Below, piece after piece: positions 24,217-32,698 of a DNA stretch of 49,921 nucleotides. Below the pieces are notes generated by a model. The model was not told where the DNA came from, did not search any database, and worked only from the letters and a program-made list of their open reading frames with translations. The stretch is taken from the NCBI RefSeq assembly GCF_008039875.1, contig NZ_VRUU01000029.1:1-49921 (forward strand). Direction: 5' to 3'. The DNA is from Methylobacterium sp. WL119. Its GTDB lineage: Bacteria > Pseudomonadota > Alphaproteobacteria > Rhizobiales > Beijerinckiaceae. Position numbers and translations under genes: made by a program. Position 1 is the first letter of the stretch, and each line of letters starts with the position of its first letter.

Positions 24217-24507
24217 ATGAGTCGCCCGCGCCGCGTCGGTCTGCCTTGGTACGGCCCCGAGCACTACGACGCGCTCCGTCACGGCCTCGTCGACGGCGCC
24301 AAGCTGCCGGCGTCGTACGAGGCGTGGCGCATGTCCGCCGAGCAGGTCGAGCGTGAGGTGCAGCGCAGCGGCGTCGACGTCGTTCGCGTACCGATCGAGC
24401 TGGGCGCGTTCATCGACTGGTGCATGCGCACGGGGTCGGCGAGCGACGGCGCGGCACGCGCCCGGTACGCGGCCGAGCGCCTCAAGGAAACCGCCGCAGG
24501 GGGCTAG
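24217..24507 (+). CDS. Hypothetical protein, 96 aa
   Basis: A soluble, charged protein starting MSRPRRVGLPWYGPEHYDAL, with a helical middle EQVEREVQRSGVDVVRVPIE and the end ARARYAAERLKE. An upstream ATG at 24187 is possible, but neither start has a good ribosome binding site; the MSRPRR start looks natural. No family is named. It may be a short conserved Methylobacterium protein. Confidence 0.6.
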   Translation: MSRPRRVGLPWYGPEHYDALRHGLVDGAKLPASYEAWRMSAEQVEREVQRSGVDVVRVPIELGAFIDWCMRTGSASDGAARARYAAERLKETAAGG

Positions 24508-24562
24508 CGGGTCGTCCCTCGGGACGATCTGGTCGGTCCGGGGACCTTGGGCCGCCGGAGCC

Positions 24563-24745
24563 TCACGTATGATGCGGATCGGCGTTCCGGTTTTCGCCTC
24601 GGTTCTTCCGTTCCGCCTTCAATTCCCGCTCGGCCAGAACCCAGAATCGCATCTCCTGGCCTTCGGGGCGGTGATTGCGGTCCCAGAGGTCGTAGGCCCG
24701 CTGCCGGATCTGCTCGATCGGGATCGGTGCGTCGTCGTCGTCCAT
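24563..24745 (-). CDS. DUF2934 domain protein, 60 aa
   Basis: The segment IRQRAYDLWDRNHRPEGQEM followed by FWVLAERELKAE is the DUF2934 signature, which spans almost the whole protein (residues 10-45). The acidic start MDDDDAPIP fits family members. The frame is open to 24892 but the extension is low-complexity. DUF2934 proteins are small, common in Rhizobiales and of unknown function. Confidence 0.8.
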   Translation of the reverse strand: MDDDDAPIPIEQIRQRAYDLWDRNHRPEGQEMRFWVLAERELKAERKNRGENRNADPHHT

Positions 24746-24812
24746 GCGTTCACTGATCTTCGTTGGGCCTGATCTGCATCCCTGCGCGATCGGAGGATCG
24801 CGCCGCGGCGTC

Positions 24813-25037
24813 TCAGACTTGCGGTGGCGCCGGGTCCGGCTCGAACCGAGCGATGAAGCGTAGCTGATCCCATAGATCGATACCGTGACCATCCACCAGG
24901 GCCTGCACCTGCGCCTTGGCGTCGTCGTCGCCCGCCGCGGCGATCACGGCCTGCAGGACCATCCGGCCGTCCGCGCCGAACATCATCGCCCGGTAACACG
25001 GCACGCCCTCCGGTTCTGCCGACGGCGGCCCGCTCAT
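24813..25037 (-). CDS. Hypothetical protein, 74 aa
   Basis: A compact protein, MSGPPSAEPEGVPCYRAMMF, with helical segments AVIAAAGDDDAKAQVQALVD and the Trp-containing DLWDQLRFIARFEPDP, a plausible small folded domain. It precedes the DUF2934 gene on the same strand by 67 bp. No ribosome binding site is evident, and the family is not recognised. Confidence 0.55.
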   Translation of the reverse strand: MSGPPSAEPEGVPCYRAMMFGADGRMVLQAVIAAAGDDDAKAQVQALVDGHGIDLWDQLRFIARFEPDPAPPQV

Positions 25038-25545
25038 CGGCCGGGCCCCGGTCCCGTGATCGATGGGCGCGCCCGGGCGATCGGGGCGCGTCCGCCGTCA
25101 AGGCGCCGACCCTCGCCATCCGCACGAACGTCGTTGTCGGGGCCCGCCATGGGATTTGCCGCGCTGGAAACGGCGGGAGCACGAGCGTCTCGCAGGCGCT
25201 GACGGCCGGGATTCTGGTCGGCGATGGTCTAGAACTGCACCTTCGGAGAGGATTCGCACTAACATAGGATAGCTTGTGGATCGGTGCGGTGCGTTCCCCA
25301 AAGAGCGGAGCCGATCTTCTGGCGGCATCTCCTCTCCGTGCCCACGTCGAGGCCGAGATGCCCTAACGCTGCGGCTAGTTCGACGCCCTGCCGCGCGACC
25401 GCGCCACCGTGGCGCGGGCTCGACGGCGGGCGGTGCGAGCGGCGGCACGCCGCACGCTTGAGCTGTGAATAGCCGCCTTTCGGATGGGACCGGTCCGGAC
25501 CGAACCGCGTTGCCGGAGTCCCAAGGGTTGCGGACGGAGTGCGGA
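25038..25545. other. 508-bp gap upstream of the Mfd-like gene, no supported gene
   Basis: I find no convincing coding frame. A short plus-strand frame at about 25379-25468 gives FDALPRDRATVARARRR..., directly after an in-frame TAG, and may be a gene remnant. The promoter of the Mfd-like gene must lie here but is not obvious. Confidence 0.4.
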
Positions 25546-28500
25546 ATGGCCGAGCGTCGACGGAAGGTGGCAGAGCCGGCACCTGCGCAGCTGGACGACG
25601 CCCCCCTCGTCCCGATCGGGGCGCTCGCGGTTTCGCTCCTGGACATTGCTGCGCAGGCCGGATCGAGCCGGTCGAACGCGTCGAAGCCGGTCGTGCACGT
25701 CGCGCGCGACGCGCGTCGTCTCGACGACCTCGCCCGCGTCCTGCGCGCGCTCGCTCCGAACGTCGAGATCCTCGTCTACCCCGAATGGGACTGCCTGCCG
25801 TTCGACCACGCGTCGCCGTCCCGGGCGACGATGGGAGCGCGCGCCGCGGTGCTCCGCCGGCTGAGCGGTAAGGGAGCGCCGCCGGACTTCGTCATGACCA
25901 CGGGGCCGGCGCTCGCCCAGCGCGTCCCGCCGCGAGCGACCTGGGACGACGCGCACGTGCCCCTCGCGATCGGCGACGGGATCGATCCGGAGCGGATCAC
26001 CGCCGCCCTGGTCCGTCTCGGCTACGTCGTGGACGAGCGCGTCGACGAGCCGGGCGAGGTCGCCGTGCGCGGCCGCACCATCGAGGTGTTCCCGGCCGAC
26101 GCGGCCAGGCCGTCCCGCATCGAGCACGCGGACGGCTGCGTCACGGCGATCCGGGTCTACGATCCGATCACCCAGCGATCGGTCGGAGATGTCGACCGCC
26201 TCGTGATCGATCCGGCCACCGAAATCGTCCTCGCCGCGGGTTCGGAAGAGCGGCTGCGCCCCTTCACCGGCCAGGAGCACGCCCTCGCCCGATTCTACCC
26301 ACGCCTGGTGACGCCCCTCGACTATCTTCCCGATGCCGGCCTCGTGGTCGAGGAGGGAGCGTCCGCGCGGATGGCCGCCTTCTTCGAACAGATCGACGAG
26401 GCGCGCGCGATGCAGCGCGCCGGGCGGAACGGCCGGAGCGACGTGGGGCGCGGAGACGACCTGTATCTGTCGCTCTCGGACTGGACGAAGGCGGTCGAGG
26501 CGCGGACGCTCTCCGCGGCGACCCGGGACGCGGCCAAGGATATCGCCCTGCCGAGCCTGGCGGGGGCCGCGCGTCCGACGGCTGCCTTCGCCAAGGTTCT
26601 CCGCGCGGAGTTGAAGGCCGGGCGGCGGATCGTCCTGGCCGGCCCGACGCTTCCGCTGCGCCGGCTCGTGCGCGAAGCATCCGCGGTGGCCGACCGCGCG
26701 GTTCGCCTGATCGACGGTTGGGCGGAGGTGGCCTCGGCCAAACCGGGGGAGGTCCTCGCCCTGCAGGCGCCCCTCGGGGCGGGTTACCACGCCGACGGCG
26801 CCACCGTGATCGCGGCGGCCGACCTCTACGGCCCGGACGCCGCGCCGGTCGGTCCCGCAGGTCACGTCCTGCCGCTGTGCGAGGTCGATCTGCGCCCCGG
26901 CGACGTCGCGGTCGACCGCGACCGCGGCTTGTGCGTCTTCGAGGGCTTGGAGCAGGTCGCTGCGGTCGGCGACAGGCCGGCGACGGAAGCCCTGCGCCTG
27001 CGGTTCGCCGACGACGCCGTCCTGATGGTGCCCGTCGCCCAGGCCGACCGGATCTGGCGCTACGGCTCCGAGCCGAGCGCCGTCACCCTGGACAAGCTCG
27101 ACGGTGGCACGTGGGCCCGCCGCCGCCTGGAGGCCGAGGCGACGATGGCGCGGACCGCCCGCCACATGCTGGAGACGGCCCGCGAACGTCGCGAGGCGGG
27201 CGTCCCGGCGATCCGGCCTCCGGCTCGGGAGATGGAGCGCTTCGCGGCCGGTTTCGGCTTTCCGCCGACGCACGACCAGGCCGCGGCCTTCGAGGCCGTG
27301 TCGACGGATCTCGCTTCCGGAGTGCCGATGGACCGGCTCGTCTGCGGCGACGTCGGCTTCGGCAAGACCGAGGTGGCCCTGCGCGCGCTGGCGGCAGCGG
27401 TGTTCGCCGGGCGGCAGGCGGTGCTCATCGCGCCGACCACGGTGCTCGCGCGCCAGCACGCCGAGACGCTGCGCCGACGCTTCGGCCGCTTCGGCATCGC
27501 GGTGGCGCAACTCTCCCGCCTGGTATCCCCGGCCGAGGCCAGGCGCGTGAAGGCGGGCCTCGCCGACGGCACGGTGCGGCTGGCCGTCGGCACCCACGCC
27601 CTGGCCGGGCGCGGCGTCGCCTTCGCCGATCTCGGCCTCACGGTGATCGACGAGGAACAGCGCTTCGGCGTAAAGACCAAGGCGGACCTGCGTCGTCTCG
27701 CAGGCGGCGGCCACGTGCTGACGCTCACCGCGACGCCGATCCCGCGCACGCTGCAATCCGCCCTCGTCGGCCTTCAGAGCCTCAGCATCCTGGCGACGCC
27801 GCCGGCGCTGCGTCAGCCGGTCCGCACGATCGTCGCCGCGTTCAATCCCGATACCCTGCAGGACGCGCTCGTTCGCGAGCACCGGCGCGGCGGACAGAGC
27901 TTCGTGGTCTGTCCTCGCGTCGAGGATATCGGGCCGATGGCCGAGCGCCTGCGCGCCCTCGTTCCCGACCTCGAGGTCGTCGTCGCGCATGGCGGCCTGA
28001 AACCGTCGGAGATGGACGAGGCGATGGTGCGCTTCGCCGACGGCGACGGGGACGTGCTCCTCGCCACCGCGATCATCGAGAGCGGGCTCGACGTGCCGCG
28101 CGCCAACACGATGCTGGTCTGGGAGGCGGCCAAGTTCGGGCTGGCGCAGCTCCACCAGCTGCGCGGCCGGGTCGGGCGCGGCCAGCGCCGCGGCGTCGTC
28201 CACCTGCTCTTCGATCCCGATGCCCCCCCGAGCCCGGCCGCCGAGCAGCGCATGCGGGCGCTCGAGGCGATGGACCGTCTCGGCGCAGGCTTCGCGATCA
28301 GCGCCCGCGACCTCGACCTGCGCGGCGCGGGCGATCTCGTGGGCGAGGATCAGGCCGGCCACGCCAAGCTCGTCGGCCTCGGTCTCTACCGGCATCTTCT
28401 CGAGCTCGCGCTCCGCCTCGCCAAGGGCGAGGAGGCCGAGGATTGGTGCCCCGAGATCGAGATCGGGCTTCCCGGCGGCATCCCGGGCGACTACGTGCCC

Positions 28501-28881
28501 GAGCCCGAGATCAGGCTCAGCCTCTACACCCGCCTCCTGCGCCTCCGAGACATCGAAGCGATCGAGGCGCTTTCGAGCGAGGTCGAGGATCGCTTCGGCG
28601 CTCCGCCGGAACCCGTCTCGGCGCTGTTCGCCCTCGGGCGTCTGCGTGCGGCCTGCCGTGCGCTCGGCGTCGCCCGGTTGAGCGGCGGCCCGCAGGGTAT
28701 CGCAGCCGACCTCAGGCCCGGCATCAAGGCCGGGCCGATGCCGGCCGAGGACGACCTCGTCGTCCGCGAGGGACGCGTCGTCCTGCGCCGCTCCGTCACC
28801 GAGCCGACGGAACGCGCCGCCCTGGCCATGGACCTCCTCGACCGGCTGCGGGCGGCCCAGGAGCGAAACGGCCAGCGTTGA
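25546..28881 (+). CDS. Mfd-like DEAD/DEAH helicase (transcription-repair coupling factor homologue), 1111 aa
   Basis: Domain order follows Mfd: UvrB-like N-terminal module (about 30-350, EWDCLPFDHASPS), a linker, an RNA-polymerase-interacting region (about 445-520, RPGDVAVDRDRGLCVFEGLE), translocase core with Walker A GDVGFGKT (K607) and DEEQ (702-705), and a C-terminal TRCF domain. The typical HGIGRY of the polymerase-interaction region reads DRGLCVF. It is slightly short for Mfd, and I suspect a second, accessory Mfd. The start at 25546 has GGAG six bases upstream. Confidence 0.8.
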   Translation: MAERRRKVAEPAPAQLDDAPLVPIGALAVSLLDIAAQAGSSRSNASKPVVHVARDARRLDDLARVLRALAPNVEILVYPEWDCLPFDHASPSRATMGARAAVLRRLSGKGAPPDFVMTTGPALAQRVPPRATWDDAHVPLAIGDGIDPERITAALVRLGYVVDERVDEPGEVAVRGRTIEVFPADAARPSRIEHADGCVTAIRVYDPITQRSVGDVDRLVIDPATEIVLAAGSEERLRPFTGQEHALARFYPRLVTPLDYLPDAGLVVEEGASARMAAFFEQIDEARAMQRAGRNGRSDVGRGDDLYLSLSDWTKAVEARTLSAATRDAAKDIALPSLAGAARPTAAFAKVLRAELKAGRRIVLAGPTLPLRRLVREASAVADRAVRLIDGWAEVASAKPGEVLALQAPLGAGYHADGATVIAAADLYGPDAAPVGPAGHVLPLCEVDLRPGDVAVDRDRGLCVFEGLEQVAAVGDRPATEALRLRFADDAVLMVPVAQADRIWRYGSEPSAVTLDKLDGGTWARRRLEAEATMARTARHMLETARERREAGVPAIRPPAREMERFAAGFGFPPTHDQAAAFEAVSTDLASGVPMDRLVCGDVGFGKTEVALRALAAAVFAGRQAVLIAPTTVLARQHAETLRRRFGRFGIAVAQLSRLVSPAEARRVKAGLADGTVRLAVGTHALAGRGVAFADLGLTVIDEEQRFGVKTKADLRRLAGGGHVLTLTATPIPRTLQSALVGLQSLSILATPPALRQPVRTIVAAFNPDTLQDALVREHRRGGQSFVVCPRVEDIGPMAERLRALVPDLEVVVAHGGLKPSEMDEAMVRFADGDGDVLLATAIIESGLDVPRANTMLVWEAAKFGLAQLHQLRGRVGRGQRRGVVHLLFDPDAPPSPAAEQRMRALEAMDRLGAGFAISARDLDLRGAGDLVGEDQAGHAKLVGLGLYRHLLELALRLAKGEEAEDWCPEIEIGLPGGIPGDYVPEPEIRLSLYTRLLRLRDIEAIEALSSEVEDRFGAPPEPVSALFALGRLRAACRALGVARLSGGPQGIAADLRPGIKAGPMPAEDDLVVREGRVVLRRSVTEPTERAALAMDLLDRLRAAQERNGQR

Positions 28882-29027
28882 CATCGCCGGGCTGCATCGG
28901 ATCGCGGGACGCCGACTTCGTCTCGCGGGTCGATGACGTTCGCCACCGGATCCGGCGCGATCGGTGCTACCGTGCCGGCGTTCGCGGACTCTCGCCGTCG
29001 GAAGCCACTCCCCTAAGGATCGATTCG

Positions 29028-29435
29028 ATGCGTCACCCCCTGGCCTCGGCCGCACTCTTCGTCCTCCTCGGCACGGCCGCGCAGGCGCAGGGTCTGCAAC
29101 AGGGAGCACGGGAGGGCTCGCGGCGCGGCGAGGAGATGGCCGGCCCACTCGGAGCCGTCGTCGGCGGCGCGATCGGTGCGGCCGTCGGCACCGCCAACGG
29201 CATCCTCGGGATCGACCGCCGCGAACGCTTCCGGATCTACGCCCACGCCGAGCGACGGCCGTCGTTCGCTTATGGCGGCCCGGTTCGGGTCGGGACCGTG
29301 CTGCCGGAGGATGGCATCGTCTACTACGACGTTCCTCGCGAGTTCGAGCTCGTGGGCTTCAACTACACCATCGTCAACGACCATCCGGTGCTGGTTGAGC
29401 CGGGCACCCGTCGCATCGTCGAGGTGATCGATTGA
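29028..29435 (+). CDS. DUF1236 family secreted protein, 135 aa
   Basis: MRHPLASAALFVLLGTAAQA is a signal peptide, followed by a Gly/Ala-rich stretch (VVGGAIGAAVGTANGILGI) and the DUF1236 module with DGIVYYDVPREFEL and the end GTRRIVEVID. DUF1236 proteins occur in Rhizobiales envelopes and have unknown function. The ATG at 29028 comes after AAGGAT. It is 146 bp after the Mfd-like gene and convergent with the response regulator. Confidence 0.8.
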   Translation: MRHPLASAALFVLLGTAAQAQGLQQGAREGSRRGEEMAGPLGAVVGGAIGAAVGTANGILGIDRRERFRIYAHAERRPSFAYGGPVRVGTVLPEDGIVYYDVPREFELVGFNYTIVNDHPVLVEPGTRRIVEVID

Positions 29436-29568
29436 AGAACCGCTCCGCGATCGGGGCGAATCCCGGGGATGGCGCGCCGCGACGGATCGCGTGATGCGGC
29501 GATAGCGGGCGCTGTTCTCGCGCAGAATCAGACAAGAGCCATGCAGGCGGCCCAGCGGCCGGTCGATC

Positions 29569-29943
29569 TCAGGCCGCGTGGTGCAGCGCGTCGACGACAT
29601 GGGCTGCCTTGTAGGGTTTCGGCACGAACAGGCCGTGGTCCGGCACCTCCGTGTCGGCGAGCCGGTGCCGCCCCGAGGTCAGGACGAGCCGGATGTCCGG
29701 CCAGGCCGCGGACACGCGTCCGGCCAGGGTGACGCCGCACATCGTCCCCGGCATGTCGACGTCGGTGAAGATCGCCGCGATGTCCGAGCGCTCGTGCAGG
29801 ATGAACCAGGCCTCGTCCGCTTGACGGGCCTCGATCACCGCGAAGCCGGCATCCTCCAGCATCTCGACCGCGTACATGCGCACGAGGTCGTCGTCCTCGA
29901 CGACGAGAACGAAGGAATGGTCGAGGTCGCGCTTCACCGGCAT
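29569..29943 (-). CDS. Single-domain response regulator, 124 aa
   Basis: A CheY-like receiver: acidic pocket VVEDDD (residues 15-19), phospho-acceptor Asp61 in FTDVDMPG and Lys109 in VPKPY. No output domain follows, so it probably signals by protein contact. The ATG at 29943 gives the natural N-terminus; an upstream ATG at 30006 is also open. No partner kinase lies next to it, though the hybrid kinase at 38369 is in the window. Confidence 0.85.
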   Translation of the reverse strand: MPVKRDLDHSFVLVVEDDDLVRMYAVEMLEDAGFAVIEARQADEAWFILHERSDIAAIFTDVDMPGTMCGVTLAGRVSAAWPDIRLVLTSGRHRLADTEVPDHGLFVPKPYKAAHVVDALHHAA

Positions 29944-30493
29944 GGTTGTCCAACAGAAGTCGACGTCTTTGGTTGCCGGCTTCGCTCGCATTGGCCGCAT
30001 GGTCACGTGACGGCAGAAGCAGCTTCGCGAATCAGGAATATCGTCGCTGCTCTTGGAATTCGAAGCCTGCGTTCGGCATCACCAATCGGAAAAGCTCAAT
30101 CCCTGTGGTTCGTCGATCTTACCCAACAGGGAAAGGGCGATGCACCGGCTGCGATACCGATGACGGCCGATGTCCTAGAATTCGCTAGCGGTCGAGCAAG
30201 CGGCACGCGAAGCCCGCCGACCGACCCGAAGGCTGGTACCCGCCACATGAGAGCGGCAACGGTCGGTGATGCGAAACACCGGCGGCTGCGTCGGGCGACC
30301 GGATCACGCCATTTCGGCGGGTGCGCCAAATCTACAAAGGCTCCGGCATCACGTTCGTATGTTCCTGATCGCGAGGTCCTTGGACGACCGAAAATCTCCC
30401 CCGACCAAGCGTACCCAGCACCGTCCGTCCTGCCGAGCCGATCGTCGGTCGAGACGGGCTCGGCACCAAGCGCGCCGACACACATCCCGTCGG
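29944..30493. other. 550-bp gap, no supported gene
   Basis: The minus-strand frame 30096-30485 is open but lacks coding-like composition or a ribosome binding site. CCCTGT and ACAGGG at about 30101-30130 form a short inverted repeat near the AT-rich part and might be a regulatory site for the response regulator. Confidence 0.35.
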
Positions 30494-30850
30494 TCAGCGC
30501 AGCAACAGCAGTGCGCCGCCGATCACCACGGGGATGGCGACGATCGCGCTGTAGAACACCGGCATGACCCAGGATCGTTCGCCGTGCACGTCGGCCGCCG
30601 CCCGAACCTGCTCGGATGCCGCCTCGGTCTCGCGGGCCAGCTTGATCCGCTGCGGGGTCGGGGGCGTATCCCCGGCCTCGTCGCAGGTTCCGAGCGGTGC
30701 CGCCCCGACATCGCCGTGGCTCGCCTTGTCGCCCGTCCGGCCGCTGTCGATGTCGGCCTTCAGCTGCGCCGAGGTCGGATTCTCGCTGTCCGGCGCCTCA
30801 CCGAAATCGAGGTTGCCCGGGGCGGGTGGCGTTTCGGAACGAAGGGTCAT
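30494..30850 (-). CDS. Small tail-anchored membrane protein, 118 aa
   Basis: Residues 1-90 are polar and acidic, with MTLRSETPPAPGNLDFGEAP at the start, and the last 25 residues form one hydrophobic helix (VMPVFYSAIVAIPVVIGGAL). The ATG at 30850 follows GGGA by about ten bases. It is 56 bp downstream of another small membrane-protein gene with the same orientation. No family is recognised. Confidence 0.65.
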   Translation of the reverse strand: MTLRSETPPAPGNLDFGEAPDSENPTSAQLKADIDSGRTGDKASHGDVGAAPLGTCDEAGDTPPTPQRIKLARETEAASEQVRAAADVHGERSWVMPVFYSAIVAIPVVIGGALLLLR

Positions 30851-30906
30851 TGCGGGTTTTCCCAAGCTGGACGTCGGCACCGGGAACGCCCGGATCCGAG
30901 TGCGGT

Positions 30907-31197
30907 TCAGTTGGCGTTTCGCTTCGCGGGCTGCGGGTAGGCCGGATTTCCGGCCGGCACGGCGCCGGTGTTCGCGGACGACGTGCCGCCGTCCTTGCCG
31001 GTCGTCGATCCCGTGACCTCCGCCCGCGAGGCCGCCTGGCTCTGGCTGGCATAATCGGGCGGCGCGCTGGCTCCCTGCCACACCATGAGGCCGACCAGGG
31101 CCGCGATCATCAGCCCGACGCTGGCCACCAGCACGTAGAGTGCGGGCTTGCCGCGCTTGCCCTGTCGACCGGACTGCCCGGAGAGTTGTTCTGCCAC
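30907..31197 (-). CDS. Small membrane protein, 96 aa
   Basis: A single hydrophobic segment at about residues 20-42 (PALYVLVASVGLMIAALVGL) is preceded by a basic stretch, GRQGKRGK, and followed by a Ser/Thr/Gly/Ala-rich tail, so the tail is probably periplasmic. The GTG at 31197 has GAGG eight bases upstream. It is divergent from the WrbA-like gene by 244 bp and probably forms an operon with the next small membrane protein. Confidence 0.65.
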   Translation of the reverse strand: MAEQLSGQSGRQGKRGKPALYVLVASVGLMIAALVGLMVWQGASAPPDYASQSQAASRAEVTGSTTGKDGGTSSANTGAVPAGNPAYPQPAKRNAN

Positions 31198-31233
31198 CGT
31201 GAAACCTCGCTCGTCCGATCTTGCCGGACATCG

Positions 31234-31246
31234 AGCAAGTAACTTG
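31234..31246. repeat. Small palindrome in the divergent gap
   Basis: GCAAG TAA CTTGC is a 5-bp inverted repeat lying between the divergent small membrane-protein gene and the WrbA-like gene, so it is a possible operator. Nothing more can be said. Confidence 0.3.
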
Positions 31247-31441
31247 CGGCTCGCGCGATAGGTCCGCCCCTGTGGCGCTATCGACCGTCGCTCCGGCACG
31301 ACGGCCAAACCTCGCGCCCGGTCTCTGCAACATTCGCCGCGACGGTTCGGATCGACGTCATCGCGGCGCGGCCCTTTGGCAGCTCTCGGTTCCACGGATG
31401 TTTCCGGCCCTACTTCCAGTAATCTCGAAGAGGAAATCATC

Positions 31442-32089
31442 GTGTCCCAATCCGATCTCGATTCGGCCCGCGTGCTGATCGCCTTCTATTCCCGCTCTGG
31501 TTCGGTCGAAGCGCTGGCCGTGGCCGCAGCCGACGCGGCGCGTGCGGCCGGCGCCGAGGTGCGGCTGCGTCGGGCCCGCGAGGTCGTCGACGCCGATGCG
31601 ATGGCGAAGGTCGACGGCTGGGCCGAGAACGCCGCGCGACAGAACGCGCTCTATCCGGAGCCGACCCATGAGGATGTGGAGTGGGCGGACGCGATCCTGT
31701 TCGGCACGCCGTGCTACTTCGGCGCGATGGCCACGGAGCTGAAGGCCTTTCTCGATCGGCTCGGCCCGCAATGGAAGCGCGGCGCGCTGTCGGGCAAGGT
31801 CGGCGGCGCCTTCGCCGTCGCCTCGTGGCCGCATGGCGGATCCGAGGTGGTGACGTTGTCGCTCTACGCGCCGATGGCCCATCTCGGCATGGTCATCCTC
31901 CCGCCGGGCTACACCGACGAGGCGATGCTCGAGGCAGGCTCCCCTTACGGCGCGTCGGCCATCGTCGGAGCCGAGAACGCCGATCCGCGGCCGGCGGATC
32001 TCGATGCCATCCGCCATCAGAGCCGCCGTACGGTGGCGATCGCCCAGGCCCTGATCGCCGCCGGAGAGATGCCGTGCCGCCGAAAGTGA
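31442..32089 (+). CDS. WrbA-like NAD(P)H:quinone oxidoreductase (flavodoxin fold), 215 aa
   Basis: The N-terminal FMN phosphate loop AFYSRSGSVEALA (residues 15-27) and the later GTPCYFGAMATELKAFLDR (about 90-108) match WrbA, and GGAFAVASWPHGGSEVV follows as in the family. The length is close to WrbA proteins. It would reduce quinones by two electrons, protecting from redox stress. GAGG lies seven bases before the GTG at 31442. Copy B of the 262-bp repeat begins 11 bp after its stop. Confidence 0.85.
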   Translation: MSQSDLDSARVLIAFYSRSGSVEALAVAAADAARAAGAEVRLRRAREVVDADAMAKVDGWAENAARQNALYPEPTHEDVEWADAILFGTPCYFGAMATELKAFLDRLGPQWKRGALSGKVGGAFAVASWPHGGSEVVTLSLYAPMAHLGMVILPPGYTDEAMLEAGSPYGASAIVGAENADPRPADLDAIRHQSRRTVAIAQALIAAGEMPCRRK

Positions 32090-32099
32090 TCCCCGGCAT

Positions 32100-32361
32100 G
32101 GTGCCGCGAGATTCTGCCGCACCGACGAAGCGAGCGGTGCGGCGTTGCCCGCGGCGAACGTGAAGGAGCTGGCATGGCCGACAAGGCAGACGTGACGACG
32201 TACATCCTGAAGCAGGCGCTGGCGGCCAAGGTCGGCGACCACGTCGAGATCGCGGTGGAGGCGGAGGACGGGACGCGGTTCAAGATCCGCTCGTCGTCCG
32301 AGCAGCTCGACGCGCTGGTGGGCGACCTCGACGGCATCCTCGATGCCGACGACGCCGACGC
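32100..32361. repeat. 262-bp exact direct repeat, copy B
   Basis: Identical to 1-262; see copy A. It starts directly downstream of the WrbA-like gene and ends within the third-last codon of the 64-aa gene. The two copies are in the same orientation and 32.1 kb apart. Confidence 0.97.
32116..32143 (+). other. Leader hairpin upstream of the 64-aa gene (copy B)
   Basis: The same 9-bp stem and 10-nt loop as at 17-44. It is 26 bp after the WrbA-like stop, so here it could act as the end of that transcript as well as a leader structure. Confidence 0.6.
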
Positions 32362-32368
32362 CGCCTAG
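32174..32368 (+). CDS. Small acidic hypothetical protein, 64 aa (copy B)
   Basis: Protein identical to the product of 75-269. It has the same AAGGAG ribosome binding site. Its last two codons are GCC GCC and its stop TAG, against GCT GCT TAA in copy A. The gene follows the WrbA-like gene on the same strand and precedes the acidic 60-aa protein. Function is unknown. Confidence 0.75.
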   Translation: MADKADVTTYILKQALAAKVGDHVEIAVEAEDGTRFKIRSSSEQLDALVGDLDGILDADDADAA

Positions 32369-32446
32369 CATCCCCGGAACGGCGTCACCCCCGAACGCTT
32401 CCCCAACGTTCCCCCAGAGAACGTCCCTCGAAGAACGAGCCCTGTC

Positions 32447-32629
32447 ATGATCCACGCCGATTCGCCGATGCCGGGAGAGGATCCCGGCGCCCTGATCGAA
32501 GATCCCGCCCGCCTCGACGAGGTCGTCCCGGCGACCGAGGAGGACATCGAGGCCGATCCGCAGCCCCAGCCCAACGTCCCGACGGAAGACGATCCCGAGG
32601 TCAAGGACACCGAGGTTCAGCCGACCTGA
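32447..32629 (+). CDS. Acidic hypothetical protein, 60 aa
   Basis: A strongly acidic, proline-rich and probably disordered protein (MIHADSPMPGEDPGALIEDP, ending EVKDTEVQPT). No recognised domain. The coding assignment rests on composition, on position 78 bp after the 64-aa gene and on the terminator that follows it. Confidence 0.55.
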   Translation: MIHADSPMPGEDPGALIEDPARLDEVVPATEEDIEADPQPQPNVPTEDDPEVKDTEVQPT

Positions 32630-32652
32630 GACTCCTTGCGCAAACCGATCGA

Positions 32653-32688
32653 ACGGATGCGCGCGGGTACGAGCTCGCGCGCATCCGT
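32653..32688. terminator. Bidirectional hairpin terminator between convergent genes
   Basis: A perfect 13-bp stem, ACGGATGCGCGCG (32653-32665) paired with 32676-32688, closes a 10-nt loop and is followed on the plus strand by CGTTTCGC. It lies between the end of the acidic 60-aa gene and the end of the convergent YdcZ-type transporter gene, where a shared terminator would be expected. The T-run is weak. Confidence 0.7.
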
Positions 32689-32698
32689 CGTTTCGCAT

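Noticed and set aside
25375..29148. A very long open frame (about 1257 codons) on the minus strand, opposite the Mfd-like gene
   Set aside because: It is antisense to a well-supported helicase, has only Arg/Asp/Gly/Ala-rich translation and no motifs. High GC makes antisense frames long.
1..32361. The 262-bp repeat as the ends of a composite transposon
   Set aside because: The repeats are direct copies of a small gene and its leader with no transposase or inverted termini, so a mobile-element reading has no support in the sequence.
32376..32410. GGAAC-like -35 before the acidic 60-aa gene as an EcfG promoter
   Set aside because: At 16-17 bp spacing the -10 reads GCTT or CTTC, not CGTT; the real CGTT lies 26 bp away.
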